A model generated the notes under the pieces. That model was given only the letters and a program-made list of their open reading frames with translations, had not been told where the DNA came from and did not search any database. A stretch of 64,000 nt of DNA. Source: Xanthomonas sp. DAR 35659 (GTDB lineage: Bacteria; Pseudomonadota; Gammaproteobacteria; Xanthomonadales; Xanthomonadaceae). The stretch's first letter is position 1; every line of letters begins with the position of its first letter. Where the stretch lies: positions 2,470,001 through 2,534,000 of the forward strand of contig NZ_CP162488.1 in the NCBI RefSeq assembly GCF_041242975.1. Reading direction: 5' to 3'. A program made the translations under genes and the position numbers. This document shows, in pieces, positions 47,960 through 59,025 of this stretch.

Positions 47960-49171
47960 TCAATCCAGCCGGGCGAAGCCGAACAACTGCGCGAGCGGAT
48001 GCTTGCGTCGTTCGATCTGCGCGCGCAGCAGGCCCGCGCCGAGCATGCTGTAGGTGATGCCGTTGCCGCCATAGGCCATTGCAAACAGCATGCGTGGCCC
48101 GTGCTGGGGATGGGCGCCGAAGAACGGCAGGCCATCGGCGGTTTCGGCGAAGGTGCCGGCCCAGGCGAAGGTCGGCTGCAGGTCCAGATCCGGTAACGCC
48201 TTGGCGATCTTGCGGCACAGTTTGCGGGCCTTGCTGTCTACCCGCGCATCGCGACGCACCGGAATATCCACGCTGTCGTCCTCGCCGCCGGCGACGATGC
48301 GCCCGTCGCCGGTGCTGCGCAGGTACAGATACGGACGCGCGCTTTCCCACACCATGGTGCGCTTGAACACGCCGAGCCGGGCATCGTCCAGCGGATCGCT
48401 GACGAAGGCGTAGCTGCTGCGGTTTTTCGCCACGCGCTGGTCCAGCCACTCCTGGTTGGCATAGCCGGCCGCCATCACCACATGGCCGGCGCGCACCTGC
48501 ACGTCTTGCTCGGTGTGCAGTGTGGCGCCGCGGCCGTTGACCGCGATGCGCGCGACCCGGGTCCGGTCGTAGACGCCGGCGCCTCGCCGCTGCGCGCGGG
48601 CGAGCAGGCGGTAGGTCAGCCGATACGGGTCCACGCGCGCGGCCTGCAGGCTCAGGATCGCGCCGTGCGCGTGGATGCCGTACCCGTCGCGCAAGGCCTG
48701 CGCATCCAGCCATTCCACGTCCAGCCCGTGCCGCGCGCGCAGTTCCAGTTCGTGCTGCAGCACGCGCACATGGCGCCGGCGGCTGGCGTAGTAGAGGCTG
48801 TCGTTCCAGCCGAAATCGACGTCGCGCAGCGGCTTGGCCAGCGCGCGCAGCTGTTCGAGCGCCTGCGCGCAGGAACCGTAGGCGAGGGCGGCGGCTTCCT
48901 CGCCGTAGCGCTTGGCCAGGTCGCGCATGTGGGTGTCGATCTCGTACTGCAGCAACGCGGTGCTGGCGGCGGTGCTGCCCCAGCCGATGTCGCGCTGTTC
49001 CAGCACGGCGACGTCGTAGCCGTGCGCGACCAGCTCGTCGGCGATCAAGGCCGCGGTGATGCCGCCGCCCACGATCGCCACGTCGCAGCGCAGGTCGCCG
49101 CGCAACTGCGGAAAGCTGTGCATGAGGCCGTTGCGTATTGACCAGAAGGGGTAGCCGCTCTTGAGATCCAT
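47960..49171 (-). CDS. FAD-dependent oxidoreductase (DAO/glycine oxidase fold)
   Basis: 403 residues. The N-terminal dinucleotide motif is CDVAIVGGGITAALIADELV; then VLEQRDIGWGSTAASTALLQ, LSLQAARVDPYRLTYRLLAR and the C-terminal GLPFFGAHPQHGPRMLFAMA with YGGNGITYSMLGAGLLRAQI. This is the fold of D-amino-acid oxidase-like flavoenzymes. The substrate is unknown. It ends three bases after the convergent HExxH gene. Confidence 0.87.
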   Translation of the reverse strand: MDLKSGYPFWSIRNGLMHSFPQLRGDLRCDVAIVGGGITAALIADELVAHGYDVAVLEQRDIGWGSTAASTALLQYEIDTHMRDLAKRYGEEAAALAYGSCAQALEQLRALAKPLRDVDFGWNDSLYYASRRRHVRVLQHELELRARHGLDVEWLDAQALRDGYGIHAHGAILSLQAARVDPYRLTYRLLARAQRRGAGVYDRTRVARIAVNGRGATLHTEQDVQVRAGHVVMAAGYANQEWLDQRVAKNRSSYAFVSDPLDDARLGVFKRTMVWESARPYLYLRSTGDGRIVAGGEDDSVDIPVRRDARVDSKARKLCRKIAKALPDLDLQPTFAWAGTFAETADGLPFFGAHPQHGPRMLFAMAYGGNGITYSMLGAGLLRAQIERRKHPLAQLFGFARLD

Positions 49172-49348
49172 GCAGGTGCGCAGCGTATTAGGGTGCGCGA
49201 CTAACGCCTATGCGCGGTTAAGCCGACGTGAGGCCGAGGTAAGTCATTTGCGGGCAAACAGCCGCGATTAACCTGCGTGGAGGTTGCCCTCACGACGCGC
49301 TGTGTAGGCTGCGCGCCAGTTCCACGAATTCCCAACAGAGGAAGCGTC

Positions 49349-49564
49349 ATGTCGGTCGTTCTGTATATCGGTGGCAGCAAGGATGGCGAGAAGGGCGTGG
49401 TGCCCTACGGTTTCAGCAAGTCGATGAAGCAGACCGAGGCCGGTCCGGAGATCTACGTCGAGCGCATGCTCGCGGTGAGCGACCGGCAGATACGGATCAT
49501 GGCGCTGGAATCGTTGCAGGACGAGATCGTGGTGGAGCGGTTACACCAGTACTATGCGCGTTGA
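49349..49564 (+). CDS. Small conserved-looking protein of unknown function
   Basis: 71 residues starting MSVVLYIGGSKDGEKGVVPY with AGAGGAAG before the ATG. No signal peptide or membrane segment. I cannot assign a family. It stands alone between divergently placed genes, upstream of the LOV kinase by 75 bases. Confidence 0.65.
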   Translation: MSVVLYIGGSKDGEKGVVPYGFSKSMKQTEAGPEIYVERMLAVSDRQIRIMALESLQDEIVVERLHQYYAR

Positions 49565-49639
49565 CGCCGGCATGCGGACCCCGGTGTGGCCGCCCGGGTA
49601 GCCGGGCCAACAACGGTTCGCATGGAATGACGAATACCC

Positions 49640-51256
49640 ATGCCCGGACCCGATAACCGCGTTACCGTTCACGAAAGCACCACCGCCAACCTGGCGGAGC
49701 ATCGCAGCGACATCTTCTTCGCCGCGGTGGAGACCACGCGGATGCCGATGATCGTCACCGATCCGCGTCAGCCGGACAATCCGATCGTCTTCGTCAATCG
49801 CGCCTTCCTGGAGATGACCGGATATGGCGCCGAGGAACTGCTGGGCAACAACTGCCGTTTCCTGCAGGGGCCGGAGACCGACCGCGCCACCGTGGACAGC
49901 GTGCGCGAGGCGATCGCCGAGCGCAGCGACGTGGCCGTGGAGATCCTCAACTATCGCAAGGACGGGTCCAGCTTCTGGAATGCGCTGTTCATTTCCCCGG
50001 TCTACAACGAGCACGGGGAGTTGGTCTATTACTTCGGCTCGCAGCTGGACGTCAGCCGCCGCCGCGATACCGAGGATGCGCTGCGCCAGGCGCAGAAGAT
50101 GGAGGCGCTGGGCCAGTTGACCGGCGGCATCGCGCACGATTTCAACAATCTGCTGCAGGTGATGTCCGGTTATCTGGAGTTGATCGAGCACGGCCTGGAA
50201 CGCGAGCCGCTGGACCCGACACGCTTGCGCAAGAGCGTGGTGCGCGCCCGCGACGCCGCCAGCCAGGCCGCGCGGCTGACCCAGCAGTTGCTGGCGTTCG
50301 CGCGCAAGCAGAAGCTGGAAGGGCGCGTGCTCAACCTCAATACCCTGGTCGCCGGCATGAGCGACGTGGCCGAGCGCACGCTGGGCGACGGCATCGCGTT
50401 TTCGCTGGACCTGGCGGCCGACCTGCGCAACTGCCGGATCGATCCGACCCAGGCCGAAGTGGCGCTGCTGAACATCCTGATCAACGCGCGCGATGCGATG
50501 GCCGCGCAGCCTGCGCCGCGCCTGGTGATCCAGACCCGCAACATGTCCATCCGCGCCGACGAACCCACCACCTACGACAACCTGCTGCCCGGGCACTACG
50601 TCTGCGTGTCGATCACCGACAACGGCAGCGGCATGCCGCCGGACGTGCTGGCGCACGTGCTGGATCCGTTCTTCACCACCAAGGAAGAGGGCAAGGGCAC
50701 CGGCCTGGGCCTGTCGATGGTGTACGGTTTCGCCAAGCAGTCCGGTGGCGCGGTGCGCCTGTATTCGGAGGAAGGCCACGGCACCACGGTGCGCCTGTAT
50801 TTCCCGATCGACGACAACGTGGAGAATCCGGCGCCGCGCGACGCGCGCACGCGCCGCTCGTTCGACCGGCAGGGCGACGAGACCATCCTGATCGTGGAGG
50901 ACCGGCCGGACATCGCCGAACTGGCGCGGCTGTTCCTGGACGACCAGGGCTATGTCACCCACGTGGTGCACAACGCGCGCGAGGCGCTGGAATTGCTGGA
51001 CACCGGCATCCACGTGGACCTGCTGTACTCGGATTTGATCATGCCCGGCGGGCTCAACGGGGTGATGCTCGCGCGCGAGGCGCGGCGACGCCGGCCCAAG
51101 CTCAAGGTATTGCTGACCACCGGCTATGCGGAGTCCTCGATCGAGCGCACCGACGCCGGTGGCACCGAGTTCGACGTGCTGTCCAAGCCCTATAACCGGC
51201 AGGAACTGACCCGCAAGGTGCGCATGGTGCTGGACGGGCCGACCGGGGTGAGCTGA
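49640..51256 (+). CDS. Blue-light LOV histidine kinase-response regulator
   Basis: 538 residues. The LOV domain (about 25-140) holds GNNCRFLQG with photoactive Cys72, plus [20 protein letters not shown], the flavin-binding signature. H-box [20 protein letters not shown], HATPase with NARDAMA and [20 protein letters not shown], and a C-terminal receiver with [30 protein letters not shown] and LSKPY follow. Xanthomonas proteins of this layout respond to blue light and affect motility, adhesion and virulence. No membrane segment. Confidence 0.95.
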   Translation: MPGPDNRVTVHESTTANLAEHRSDIFFAAVETTRMPMIVTDPRQPDNPIVFVNRAFLEMTGYGAEELLGNNCRFLQGPETDRATVDSVREAIAERSDVAVEILNYRKDGSSFWNALFISPVYNEHGELVYYFGSQLDVSRRRDTEDALRQAQKMEALGQLTGGIAHDFNNLLQVMSGYLELIEHGLEREPLDPTRLRKSVVRARDAASQAARLTQQLLAFARKQKLEGRVLNLNTLVAGMSDVAERTLGDGIAFSLDLAADLRNCRIDPTQAEVALLNILINARDAMAAQPAPRLVIQTRNMSIRADEPTTYDNLLPGHYVCVSITDNGSGMPPDVLAHVLDPFFTTKEEGKGTGLGLSMVYGFAKQSGGAVRLYSEEGHGTTVRLYFPIDDNVENPAPRDARTRRSFDRQGDETILIVEDRPDIAELARLFLDDQGYVTHVVHNAREALELLDTGIHVDLLYSDLIMPGGLNGVMLAREARRRRPKLKVLLTTGYAESSIERTDAGGTEFDVLSKPYNRQELTRKVRMVLDGPTGVS

Positions 51257-51383
51257 CGGCCTGCGCGGCCTCGCGCGGGCGCGCCGGGGCCGACAGGTCG
51301 GCGCGCGCCTGTCAACGGGTTCCCCGGCGGGACGGGCGCTGCGAAAATGCGGGTTTTCCGCAAGGCGGCTTCGGCCGGACGCA

Positions 51384-53753
51384 ATGCACGACACTCAGCT
51401 CGCCCAGCAGATCGCCACCACCATCGCCGCCGAGATCGGCGCGCAGCCGGCACAGGCGCGCGCCGCCATCGCCCTGCTCGACGAGGGCGCCAGCGTCCCG
51501 TTCATCGCGCGCTACCGCAAGGAAGTCACCGGCGGGCTCGACGACACTCAGTTGCGCAATCTGGAAGTGCGCCTGACCTATCTGCGCGAACTGGAGGAGC
51601 GCCGCGCCGCGGTGCTGGCCAGCATCGCCGAGCAGGGCAAGCTCAGCGACGAACTGCGCGCGGAGATCGTCGCCGCCGACACCAAGTCGCGGCTGGAAGA
51701 TCTGTATCTGCCGTACAAGCCCAAGCGCCGCACGCGCGCACAGATCGCCCGCGAGGCCGGGCTGGAGCCGCTGGCCGATGGCCTGCTGGCCGATCCCACC
51801 CAGGTGCCGGAGACCGTCGCCGCCGGCTTCGTCGATGCCGACAAGGGCGTGGCCGACGTCAAGGCCGCGCTGGATGGCGCGCGCGCGATCCTGATGGAGC
51901 GCTGGGGCGAGGACGCCGCGCTGGTCGGCGAACTGCGCGGCTGGCTGGGCGAGGTTGGCGTGATCCGCGCGCGCGTGGTCGAAGGCAAGGAGCAGGAAGG
52001 CGCCAAGTACCGCGACTATTTCGATCACGCCGAAGCGCTGGCCAAGATCCCGTCGCACCGGCTGCTGGCGCTGTTCCGCGCGCGCCGCGAGGAGATCGTG
52101 TACCTGGAACTGGATCCCGGTAGCGAGGCCGAGGCCGGCCACCAGTATGCCGAAGGGCGCGTCGCCCTGCGTGCGGGCATCGCCAATCAGGGCCGTCCCG
52201 GCGATCGTTGGCTGCTGGATGCGTGCCGCCTGACCTGGCGCGCCAAGCTGCACATGCACCTGCTGCTGGACCTGTTCAACCAAGCCCGCGAAAAGGCCGA
52301 AGCCGAGGCGATCGCGGTGTTCGGCGACAACCTGCAGGACCTGATGCTGGCCGCGCCGGCCGGGCCGCGCGTGACCCTGGGCCTGGACCCGGGCATCCGC
52401 ACCGGCTGCAAGATCGCCGTGGTCGACGCCACCGGCAAGCTGCTGGCCACCGACACCATCTACCCGCACGAGCCGCGCCGGCAGTGGGACCAGTCGCTGC
52501 ATACGCTGCGGCAGCTGTGCACCCAGCATGGCGTGGAGCTGATCGCGATCGGCAATGGCACCGCCAGCCGCGAGACCGACAAGCTGGCCGCGGACCTGAT
52601 CAAGCAGAACCCGCAGCTGAAGCTGGAGAAGATCGTGGTCAGCGAGGCCGGCGCCTCGGTGTATTCGGCCTCCGAGTTCGCCGCCAAGGAATTCCCGCAG
52701 CTCGACGTGTCGCTGCGCGGCGCGGTGTCGATCGCGCGGCGCCTGCAGGATCCGCTGGCGGAGCTGGTCAAGATCGAGCCGAAGGCGATCGGCGTGGGCC
52801 AGTACCAGCACGACGTCGACCAGTACCGCCTGGCGCGGGCGCTGGATGCACGGGTGGAAGACTGCGTGAACGCGGTCGGCGTGTACGTCAACACCGCCTC
52901 GGCAGCGCTGCTGTCGCGCGTGTCCGGGCTGTCGTCGAGCGTGGCCGAGAACATCGTGCGCCACCGCGACGACAACGGCCCGTTCAAGCGCCGCAAGGAT
53001 CTGCTCAAGGTGCCGCGGCTGGGCGACAAGACCTTCGAACAGTGCGCCGGCTTCCTGCGCATCGCCGATGGCGAGGAGCCGCTGGACGCCTCGGCGGTGC
53101 ATCCGGAAGCCTACCCGGTGGTGGAGCGCATCGTCGGCGCCACCGGCAAGCCGATCAAGGCGCTGATCGGCGATGGCGGCTTCCTGCGCGGCCTCAAGCC
53201 CGACCAGTTCACCGACGAGACGTTCGGCGTGCCGACCGTGCGCGACATCCTCAAGGAACTGGAGAAGCCGGGCCGCGACCCGCGTCCGGAGTTCAAGGCG
53301 GCGCGTTTCGCCGACGGCGTGGAGGACATCAAGGACCTCAAGCCGGGCATGGTGCTGGAGGGCGTGGTCAGCAACGTCGCCGCGTTCGGCGCGTTCGTCG
53401 ACATCGGCGTGCACCAGGACGGGCTGGTGCACATCTCCGCGCTGTCGGACAGCTACGTCAAGGATCCGCGCGACGTGGTCAAGGCCGGCGATATCGTCAA
53501 GGTCAAGGTGCTGGAAGTGGACGTGGCGCGCAAGCGCATCGCGCTGACCCGGCGCCTGGACGACACGCCGGCGCCGGCGTCGGCGCGCACGGGCGAGCGC
53601 GATGGCGGACGTCCGGCGGCGGGCGCGCCGCGCCGCGAGCGCGATGCGCGCGGCGGCAACAATGGCGGCGGCAACGGCAAGCCGCGCGCCGCGGCGGCAC
53701 CGCCGCAGAACAGCGCGCTGGCCGACGCGTTCGCCCGCGCCAAGCGCGGCTGA
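51384..53753 (+). CDS. tex: Tex family RNA-binding transcription accessory protein
   Basis: 789 residues. N-terminal Tex region ([20 protein letters not shown]), YqgF nuclease-like domain ([20 protein letters not shown]), helix-hairpin-helix ([20 protein letters not shown]) and a C-terminal S1 domain ([34 protein letters not shown]). The last 70 residues are a Gly/Ala/Arg-rich tail. Homologous to E. coli YhgF; it acts in transcription and RNA handling. Confidence 0.96.
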   Translation: MHDTQLAQQIATTIAAEIGAQPAQARAAIALLDEGASVPFIARYRKEVTGGLDDTQLRNLEVRLTYLRELEERRAAVLASIAEQGKLSDELRAEIVAADTKSRLEDLYLPYKPKRRTRAQIAREAGLEPLADGLLADPTQVPETVAAGFVDADKGVADVKAALDGARAILMERWGEDAALVGELRGWLGEVGVIRARVVEGKEQEGAKYRDYFDHAEALAKIPSHRLLALFRARREEIVYLELDPGSEAEAGHQYAEGRVALRAGIANQGRPGDRWLLDACRLTWRAKLHMHLLLDLFNQAREKAEAEAIAVFGDNLQDLMLAAPAGPRVTLGLDPGIRTGCKIAVVDATGKLLATDTIYPHEPRRQWDQSLHTLRQLCTQHGVELIAIGNGTASRETDKLAADLIKQNPQLKLEKIVVSEAGASVYSASEFAAKEFPQLDVSLRGAVSIARRLQDPLAELVKIEPKAIGVGQYQHDVDQYRLARALDARVEDCVNAVGVYVNTASAALLSRVSGLSSSVAENIVRHRDDNGPFKRRKDLLKVPRLGDKTFEQCAGFLRIADGEEPLDASAVHPEAYPVVERIVGATGKPIKALIGDGGFLRGLKPDQFTDETFGVPTVRDILKELEKPGRDPRPEFKAARFADGVEDIKDLKPGMVLEGVVSNVAAFGAFVDIGVHQDGLVHISALSDSYVKDPRDVVKAGDIVKVKVLEVDVARKRIALTRRLDDTPAPASARTGERDGGRPAAGAPRRERDARGGNNGGGNGKPRAAAAPPQNSALADAFARAKRG

Positions 53754-53827
53754 GCGAAACGGGCGCGCGTGCCAGACGGCACGCGGGGCCGCGGCCATGC
53801 GCATCGCGACGCGCGTGGCCGCAGGCG

Positions 53828-56800
53828 TCAGGCCGGTTCGGCCTGCGCGTTCGGATCCTGTTCGGTGGCGGTCCGCGGCTGCACCAGCGAGGCGGCCAGC
53901 GCGACCAGCTTGACCGGGTCCACCGGCTTGCCCAGGTGCGCGTCGAACCCGGCGTCCAACGCCAGCGAGCGGTCCTCGCCGCGCACATAGGCGGTCAGGG
54001 CGATTGCCGGAATGCGGCTGGTCGCGCCGGCGCCGCGGCTGCGCACGCTGCGGATCAGGCTATGCCCGTCGCGGCGCGGCATGCCCACGTCGCTGACCAG
54101 CAGGTCGTACGGCCGCTCGCGCAGCAGCGCCTCGGCATCGTCGGCGGACACCGCGGTCTCGACCACCGCGCCGGCTTCCTGCAGGAAGCGCTGGGTGACA
54201 CCGCGCGAATCCATGTCGTCGTCGACCACCAGCACGCGGATCCGCTGCAGGCTGGCCGTGCCGCGCTGCAAGGTGGCGGCCAGCGCCGCGCCGTCGCTGC
54301 GCCGCACCGGATCCAGCGCGTGCACGTCGTTGCGCGGCAGCAGCAGCGTGAAGGTGGCGCCCAGGCCGACGCCGTCGCTGCTGACCGACAGCTCGCCGTG
54401 GTGCATGTCCACCAGTTGCTTGGCGATCGCCAGACCCAGGCCGAGGCCGCCGGCGCTGCGCGTGCTGCTGGCGTCGGCCTGGCGGAACCGGTCGAACACG
54501 TGCGGCAGGAACAGCGGATCGATGCCGATGCCGCTGTCGCTGACGCTGATCCGCAGATGCGTCGCGCTCGCGTCCAGCGTCACCGTGACCTTGCCGGCAT
54601 CGGGCGTGAACTTGACCGCGTTGCCGATCAGGTTGGTCAGCACCTGCCGCAGGCGCGCCGCATCGCCCAGATAGGGCAGGGCGGGAGCGTCGCTGCACGG
54701 TGTCAGCGCGATGTCGATGCCCTTGCCCTCGGCGCCGGGCCGGGCCGCGTCGATCGCTTCGCCGGCCAGCGCGCACAGATCCAGCTCGGCGATCTCCAGG
54801 CGCACCTTGCCGGACAGGATGGCGCTCATGTCCAGCAGGTCGTCGATGATCTGCGCCTGCGCGTGCGCGCTGCGCTCGATCACTTCCAGGCCGCGGCTCA
54901 GGTCCTTCTCGCGCACCGCTTCGCCCTGCATCAGTCGGGCCCAGCCCAGGATCGCATTGAGCGGAGTGCGCAGCTCGTGGCTGAGGGTGGCCAGGAACTC
55001 GTCCTTCATGCGGCTGGCGCGTTCGGCCTCGCCGCGCGCGCTCTGCTCGGCGGCCAGCAACTGCTGCAGGCGCAGGTCGGTCGCGCGGCGTTCGATGATG
55101 ATGCCGGCCAGGCGCGAGGCCGAGCGTGCCAGCTCCTGCTCGTGTGCGGTCGGGTAGTGCACGAAGGGGTGATACAGGGCGACCACGCCCAGCACCTGGC
55201 CATCGCTGGCCAGGATCGGGGTGGAGCAGCAGGCGACAATGTCCGCTTCGGTGGCCATCAGCAGGTAGTCCTGCCAGTTCGCTTCCAGGCGCACGTCGCT
55301 GCATAGCACCTGCCGGCGCAGGAACGCAGCGCGTCCGCAACTGCCGCTGCGCTCGTCGATCGGCAGCCGCTGCACCGCCTTGCGGAACGCGGCGGGCATG
55401 CTCGGCGCGGCGCCCTCCAGCAGGCATTGGCGGTGTTCGTCGACCAGCATGATCGTGCAGCGCAGGCCCACGTCGCTCTGCGCCTCGGTGCCGCGCGCGA
55501 TCGCCTCCAGCACCGCGTTCAGCGGCTTGCCGGTGGTGATCATTTCCAGCGCGGCGCGTTCGGCGGCGGTCGCGTTCTCGATCCGCTTGCGCTCGGCGAT
55601 GTCCAGCAACGAGCCGATGAAGCCGAGGAACTGGCCGGAGGCGCTGAAGCGCGGCGTGGCGGTGTCCACGCACCAGCGGTACTCGCCGTCGTGGCGCCGC
55701 AGCCGGTATTCGATCGAGAACGCACGCCGGTCGGCGGCGGCGCGGGCCATGGTGCGGCCGACCGCGGCGACGTCGTCGATGTGGATCTTTTCCATCCAGC
55801 CGGCGCCCAACGCCTCCTGCTCGGTCTGCCCGGTGAACTGGTGCCACTGGCGGCTGACGTACTCGCAGTCGCCGTCGGCATTGGCCATCCAGATCAGCAC
55901 CGGGGCGTTGTCGCACAGGGTGCGGAAGCGCAGTTCGCTTTCCTGCAGGCGTTGCTCGACCACGCGACGATCGTGGATGTCGGTATTGGTCCCGATCCAG
56001 CGCACGATGTCACCGTCGTCGTTGCGGATCGGCAGCGCCCGGCCCAGATGCCAGCGGTACGTGCCGTCGTGGCGGCGCAACGGATACTCGATCTCGTAGG
56101 GTTCGCCGCTGCGCAAGGCGGCTGGCCAGGCCTGCATCACCCGCGCCAGGCCCTCCTCGGTATGCACCTTGCGCCAACTCTCGAACCCGGCCTCGCCGTC
56201 CGCCAGGCCGGTGTATTCGTACCAGCGCCGGTTGAAGTAGTCGACGTGGCCATCGGGCGTGGCGGTGAACACGATCTGCGGCATCGCGTCGGCCAGTTCG
56301 CGCAGGCGCGCCGCGCTGCGCGCCAGGTCCGATTGCGCGCTGGCGCGCTCCATCGATTCCCAGCAGCGCGCGGCGACCAGTCGCACCAGTTCGATTTCCG
56401 CCGCGGTCCATACCCGCGGCTGCAACTGGTGCACGCCGATCACCGAGACCAGCCTGCCGCCCTTGTGCAGGGGGGCGCTGAGCGTGGCGCGCAGGCCGCT
56501 GTTGCGGTAGGCGGGATCGGCGAAACGCGGCGGCGGCGCGTGGAGCTGGATGTCCTGCACCACCCAGGGCCGGTTCTCGTGCAGGCAGTCGAGAAGATCG
56601 CTGCCGAAATCGCGGAAATGGAAGCGCCCGGTCAGGTGCTCGGTGCCATCGACGTAGTCGGCGCGGATGTCGAAGGCGGCTTCGTCCGGGTCCACGATCG
56701 CATAGGCGCAGCGGTTCGCGCGCAGGTGCCGGCCGAGCAGGGTGGCGCCGGTCTCGCAGATCGCGTCCGCGTTGTCCAGGTTCTGCAGTGCGTCCTCGAG

Positions 56801-57565
56801 CATCAGCAGGAAGCTGTCGTGGGCCTGCGCGCGGGCCTGCTCGGTCCGGTCGATCACGTGCACCAGCACGCCGTTGACGTTGTCCTCCGCATCGCGCATC
56901 GGCTGATACACGCATTCCAGCGTGGTTTCCGAGAGCGAGGCGTCCGGCGTGCGGCGCAGGTTGAAGGTCATCGCCTCGCCCATGAAGGGCTGGCCGCTGG
57001 CGCGCACGCTGTCGAGCAGGCCGATCACGCCATCCTGCAGGATCTCCGGAATCGCCTCGGCCAGCGGCTTGCCGACCACCTCGCGCGGCCCGATCAGGTC
57101 CTGGTAGCGCTGATTGACGCTTTCGACCACATAATCCGGGCCGCGCAGGATCGCCAGCGCCGCCGGCGATTGCTCGAACGCGTCCGCCATCTGCGCGCGC
57201 TGCGCGTCCAGCACCTTCAGCAGCCGGTCGCGTTCGCGCTCCAGCCGGATCTGCGCGGTGTCCTCGGTGCACACGCACAGCACGCCGCCGATGCCGCCGT
57301 GGTCGTCGAACAGCGGGCTGTAGGAGAAGGTGAAGTACGCTTCCTCGTCATAGCCGTTGCGGCTCATCACGAACGGCACGTGCTCGTTCCAGGTCGGCTC
57401 GCCGGTCGCCAGCACCTGTTCGGCCTGCAGCCCGACGCTCGGCCATACTTCCGGCCACACCTCGCTGGACGCGCGCCCGAAGGCGTAGGGGTGGCGCTTG
57501 CCGAGGATCGGAACGTAGGCGTCGTTGTAGAGGTTGATCATCCGCTTGCCCCAGCGGATCACCAT
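53828..57565 (-). CDS. Large PAS/GAF hybrid histidine kinase with receiver
   Basis: 1245 residues from ATG 57565. Order by eye: PAS with VCTEDT (1-115), PAS (120-245), GAF (250-400), PAS (410-530), PAS (540-665), GAF (670-830), H-box LATLSHELRTPLNAILGWAR near 865, HATPase (TRSAGGLGLGLAIAKQLVDM) near 1050, and receiver with VLVVDDDMDSRGVTQRFLQE, LLVSDVGMPRRDG and LGKPVD. The frame stays open and family-like upstream to about 57733 (DWSVHELGPLEAWPQSLRTA), where only ATC or CTG could start it. It lies 223 bases after the response regulator gene. Confidence 0.9.
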   Translation of the reverse strand: MVIRWGKRMINLYNDAYVPILGKRHPYAFGRASSEVWPEVWPSVGLQAEQVLATGEPTWNEHVPFVMSRNGYDEEAYFTFSYSPLFDDHGGIGGVLCVCTEDTAQIRLERERDRLLKVLDAQRAQMADAFEQSPAALAILRGPDYVVESVNQRYQDLIGPREVVGKPLAEAIPEILQDGVIGLLDSVRASGQPFMGEAMTFNLRRTPDASLSETTLECVYQPMRDAEDNVNGVLVHVIDRTEQARAQAHDSFLLMLEDALQNLDNADAICETGATLLGRHLRANRCAYAIVDPDEAAFDIRADYVDGTEHLTGRFHFRDFGSDLLDCLHENRPWVVQDIQLHAPPPRFADPAYRNSGLRATLSAPLHKGGRLVSVIGVHQLQPRVWTAAEIELVRLVAARCWESMERASAQSDLARSAARLRELADAMPQIVFTATPDGHVDYFNRRWYEYTGLADGEAGFESWRKVHTEEGLARVMQAWPAALRSGEPYEIEYPLRRHDGTYRWHLGRALPIRNDDGDIVRWIGTNTDIHDRRVVEQRLQESELRFRTLCDNAPVLIWMANADGDCEYVSRQWHQFTGQTEQEALGAGWMEKIHIDDVAAVGRTMARAAADRRAFSIEYRLRRHDGEYRWCVDTATPRFSASGQFLGFIGSLLDIAERKRIENATAAERAALEMITTGKPLNAVLEAIARGTEAQSDVGLRCTIMLVDEHRQCLLEGAAPSMPAAFRKAVQRLPIDERSGSCGRAAFLRRQVLCSDVRLEANWQDYLLMATEADIVACCSTPILASDGQVLGVVALYHPFVHYPTAHEQELARSASRLAGIIIERRATDLRLQQLLAAEQSARGEAERASRMKDEFLATLSHELRTPLNAILGWARLMQGEAVREKDLSRGLEVIERSAHAQAQIIDDLLDMSAILSGKVRLEIAELDLCALAGEAIDAARPGAEGKGIDIALTPCSDAPALPYLGDAARLRQVLTNLIGNAVKFTPDAGKVTVTLDASATHLRISVSDSGIGIDPLFLPHVFDRFRQADASSTRSAGGLGLGLAIAKQLVDMHHGELSVSSDGVGLGATFTLLLPRNDVHALDPVRRSDGAALAATLQRGTASLQRIRVLVVDDDMDSRGVTQRFLQEAGAVVETAVSADDAEALLRERPYDLLVSDVGMPRRDGHSLIRSVRSRGAGATSRIPAIALTAYVRGEDRSLALDAGFDAHLGKPVDPVKLVALAASLVQPRTATEQDPNAQAEPA

Positions 57566-57788
57566 CGGGAAGCGGGAGTTGAGGCAGATCGACAGCGCGG
57601 TGCGCAGGCTCTGCGGCCATGCCTCTAGTGGTCCAAGTTCGTGAACGGACCAGTCGATGGCGCGCAGCAGCGCTCCCGTGGCACTGTTGGCGGGAAGCCA
57701 GACAGGGGGCGGCGAGCGATCATGGACGTTGATGGCGGTGTTCCTCGAATCGGTTCCTGCCGTCTGGCAGGCTTCCGATCCCGGATTC

Positions 57789-58169
57789 TCACGGCCGTGC
57801 GGTCATTTTGGCGTGAGCGTCGAGCAGGGCCTTGATCAGGTGTTCGGACAGATACGGCTTGGTCAGCACGACGCCGGCCGCGAACCCGGCCGGAAGCGAC
57901 TCGGCCGCGACGCCGGTGGCCAGTACGTACGGGATCCCCTGATCGGTGAGGGCGCGGGCCACGACCTCGCTGGTTTCGCCAGCGGCCAGACGGAAGTCGA
58001 GCACCGCGCGGTCCGGCCGCTCCTGTTCGATCAACGTCAGTGCCTGGCGGACCGAGTCCGCCGGTCCCAGCACCTCGGCGCCGGCCTGAGCGAGCTGCAG
58101 TTCCAACAGCGTGGCATTCATTTCGTCGTTCTCGACCACCAGGATGCGCAGGCCCTGCAATGCCGACAT
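57789..58169 (-). CDS. Single-domain response regulator
   Basis: 126 residues. Receiver fold: LRILVVENDEMNATLLELQL, phosphoacceptor Asp in AVLDFRLAAGETS, VLATGVAAESLP and VLTKPYLSEHL. There is no output domain. It precedes the large hybrid kinase gene on the same strand and is its probable partner. Confidence 0.9.
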   Translation of the reverse strand: MSALQGLRILVVENDEMNATLLELQLAQAGAEVLGPADSVRQALTLIEQERPDRAVLDFRLAAGETSEVVARALTDQGIPYVLATGVAAESLPAGFAAGVVLTKPYLSEHLIKALLDAHAKMTARP

Positions 58170-58558
58170 CGCTTGCTCGTTAAGGTTTGGGAACGGAAAG
58201 TATAGCGGCAGGGGAACGAGCGACGCGTAGACCTGGATCCCGGCAAAGATGAAGGATTTACTTGTGCCGGATTGCGGCCATGGCGAGGCGTCGGTGCGGT
58301 GCAGCCAGGTTTTGCCGCGCGCAATTTGCCTGCCGCGGGTCGCAGCGAAGCGGCGAGGGCGCCAAGTGCGGTGGCGCCTCCCGCCCAGGCATGCGCAGGT
58401 CTGCAGGATGTCGCCAAGCACGCGTCCCTGTCGGCGTATCTGTGTCTCCCCGTACGCACGGCGACGGCCAAATGAGCGCAGTCCGGGCCTGGGTGCCAGT
58501 CACCGACGCCAGGCTTATAGAGCGTGTCGGATATCGCGGCGCCCGCGATGGTGCGCGC
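58170..58558. other. Non-coding space between response regulator and tRNA-Leu terminator
   Basis: No supported gene in 389 bases. A TATACT -10-like hexamer on the minus strand (about 58203-58198) could serve the response regulator. Nothing else recognised. Confidence 0.5.
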
Positions 58559-58587
58559 AAAAAACAAACGGCAGCCGAAGCTGCCGT
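58559..58587 (-). terminator. Intrinsic terminator of tRNA-Leu
   Basis: On the minus strand, ACGGCAGC-TTCG-GCTGCCGT with a stable UUCG tetraloop is followed by TTGTTTTTT. It lies just downstream of the tRNA. Confidence 0.9.
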
Positions 58588-58596
58588 AGGTCCTGG

Positions 58597-58680
58597 TGCC
58601 GAAGGTGGGACTCGAACCCACACGCTTTTAAGGGCGGCGGATTTTGAGTCCGCTGCGTCTACCGATTCCGCCACTTCGGC
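58597..58680 (-). tRNA. tRNA-Leu(CAA)
   Basis: 84 bases, minus strand. Acceptor GCCGAAG/CTTCGGC, anticodon stem GCGGA/TCCGC with loop CTCAAAA (anticodon CAA), long variable arm, and T loop GTTCGAGTC. CCA is encoded just after A73 (58594-58596). A TATACT -10 hexamer lies on the minus strand at 58696-58691. Confidence 0.97.
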
Positions 58681-58696
58681 GCGGCCGCGAAGTATA

Positions 58697-59025
58697 GCCG
58701 ACCGTTTCGCGCTGCGACAGGGGTAGTTCCCGGCGGCAGCGTCGGATGCGCCGCCCGCGGCGCGGAGGCGATGCGCATCGGGCAGCGTACGCGGTCCATG
58801 CGGGGGATGCGCATGGTCTCGCGCGCGGATCGAGCGCGCCAATCCGATGCGCGCGGTGGTGAGCACGCATCCGATCCCAGCAACCGTGCACGGGCTTGCG
58901 CGCGTCGCCGCGTTCCCCGATGCATCCACGGCGGATCGCGGCATGGCAATGCAGGCGTCGCTGGAGTGGGTCGGTGGTCGGCGCAAAACCCGTTGTGCAT
59001 CGCGTGAAAAAACTTCAAAAAACGC
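58697..59025. other. Non-coding space between tRNA-Leu and tRNA-Ala
   Basis: About 330 bases, G+C-rich, with no supported gene. GATGCGCAT-like words recur at 58766, 58806 and 58846; I see no meaning in them. Confidence 0.5.
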
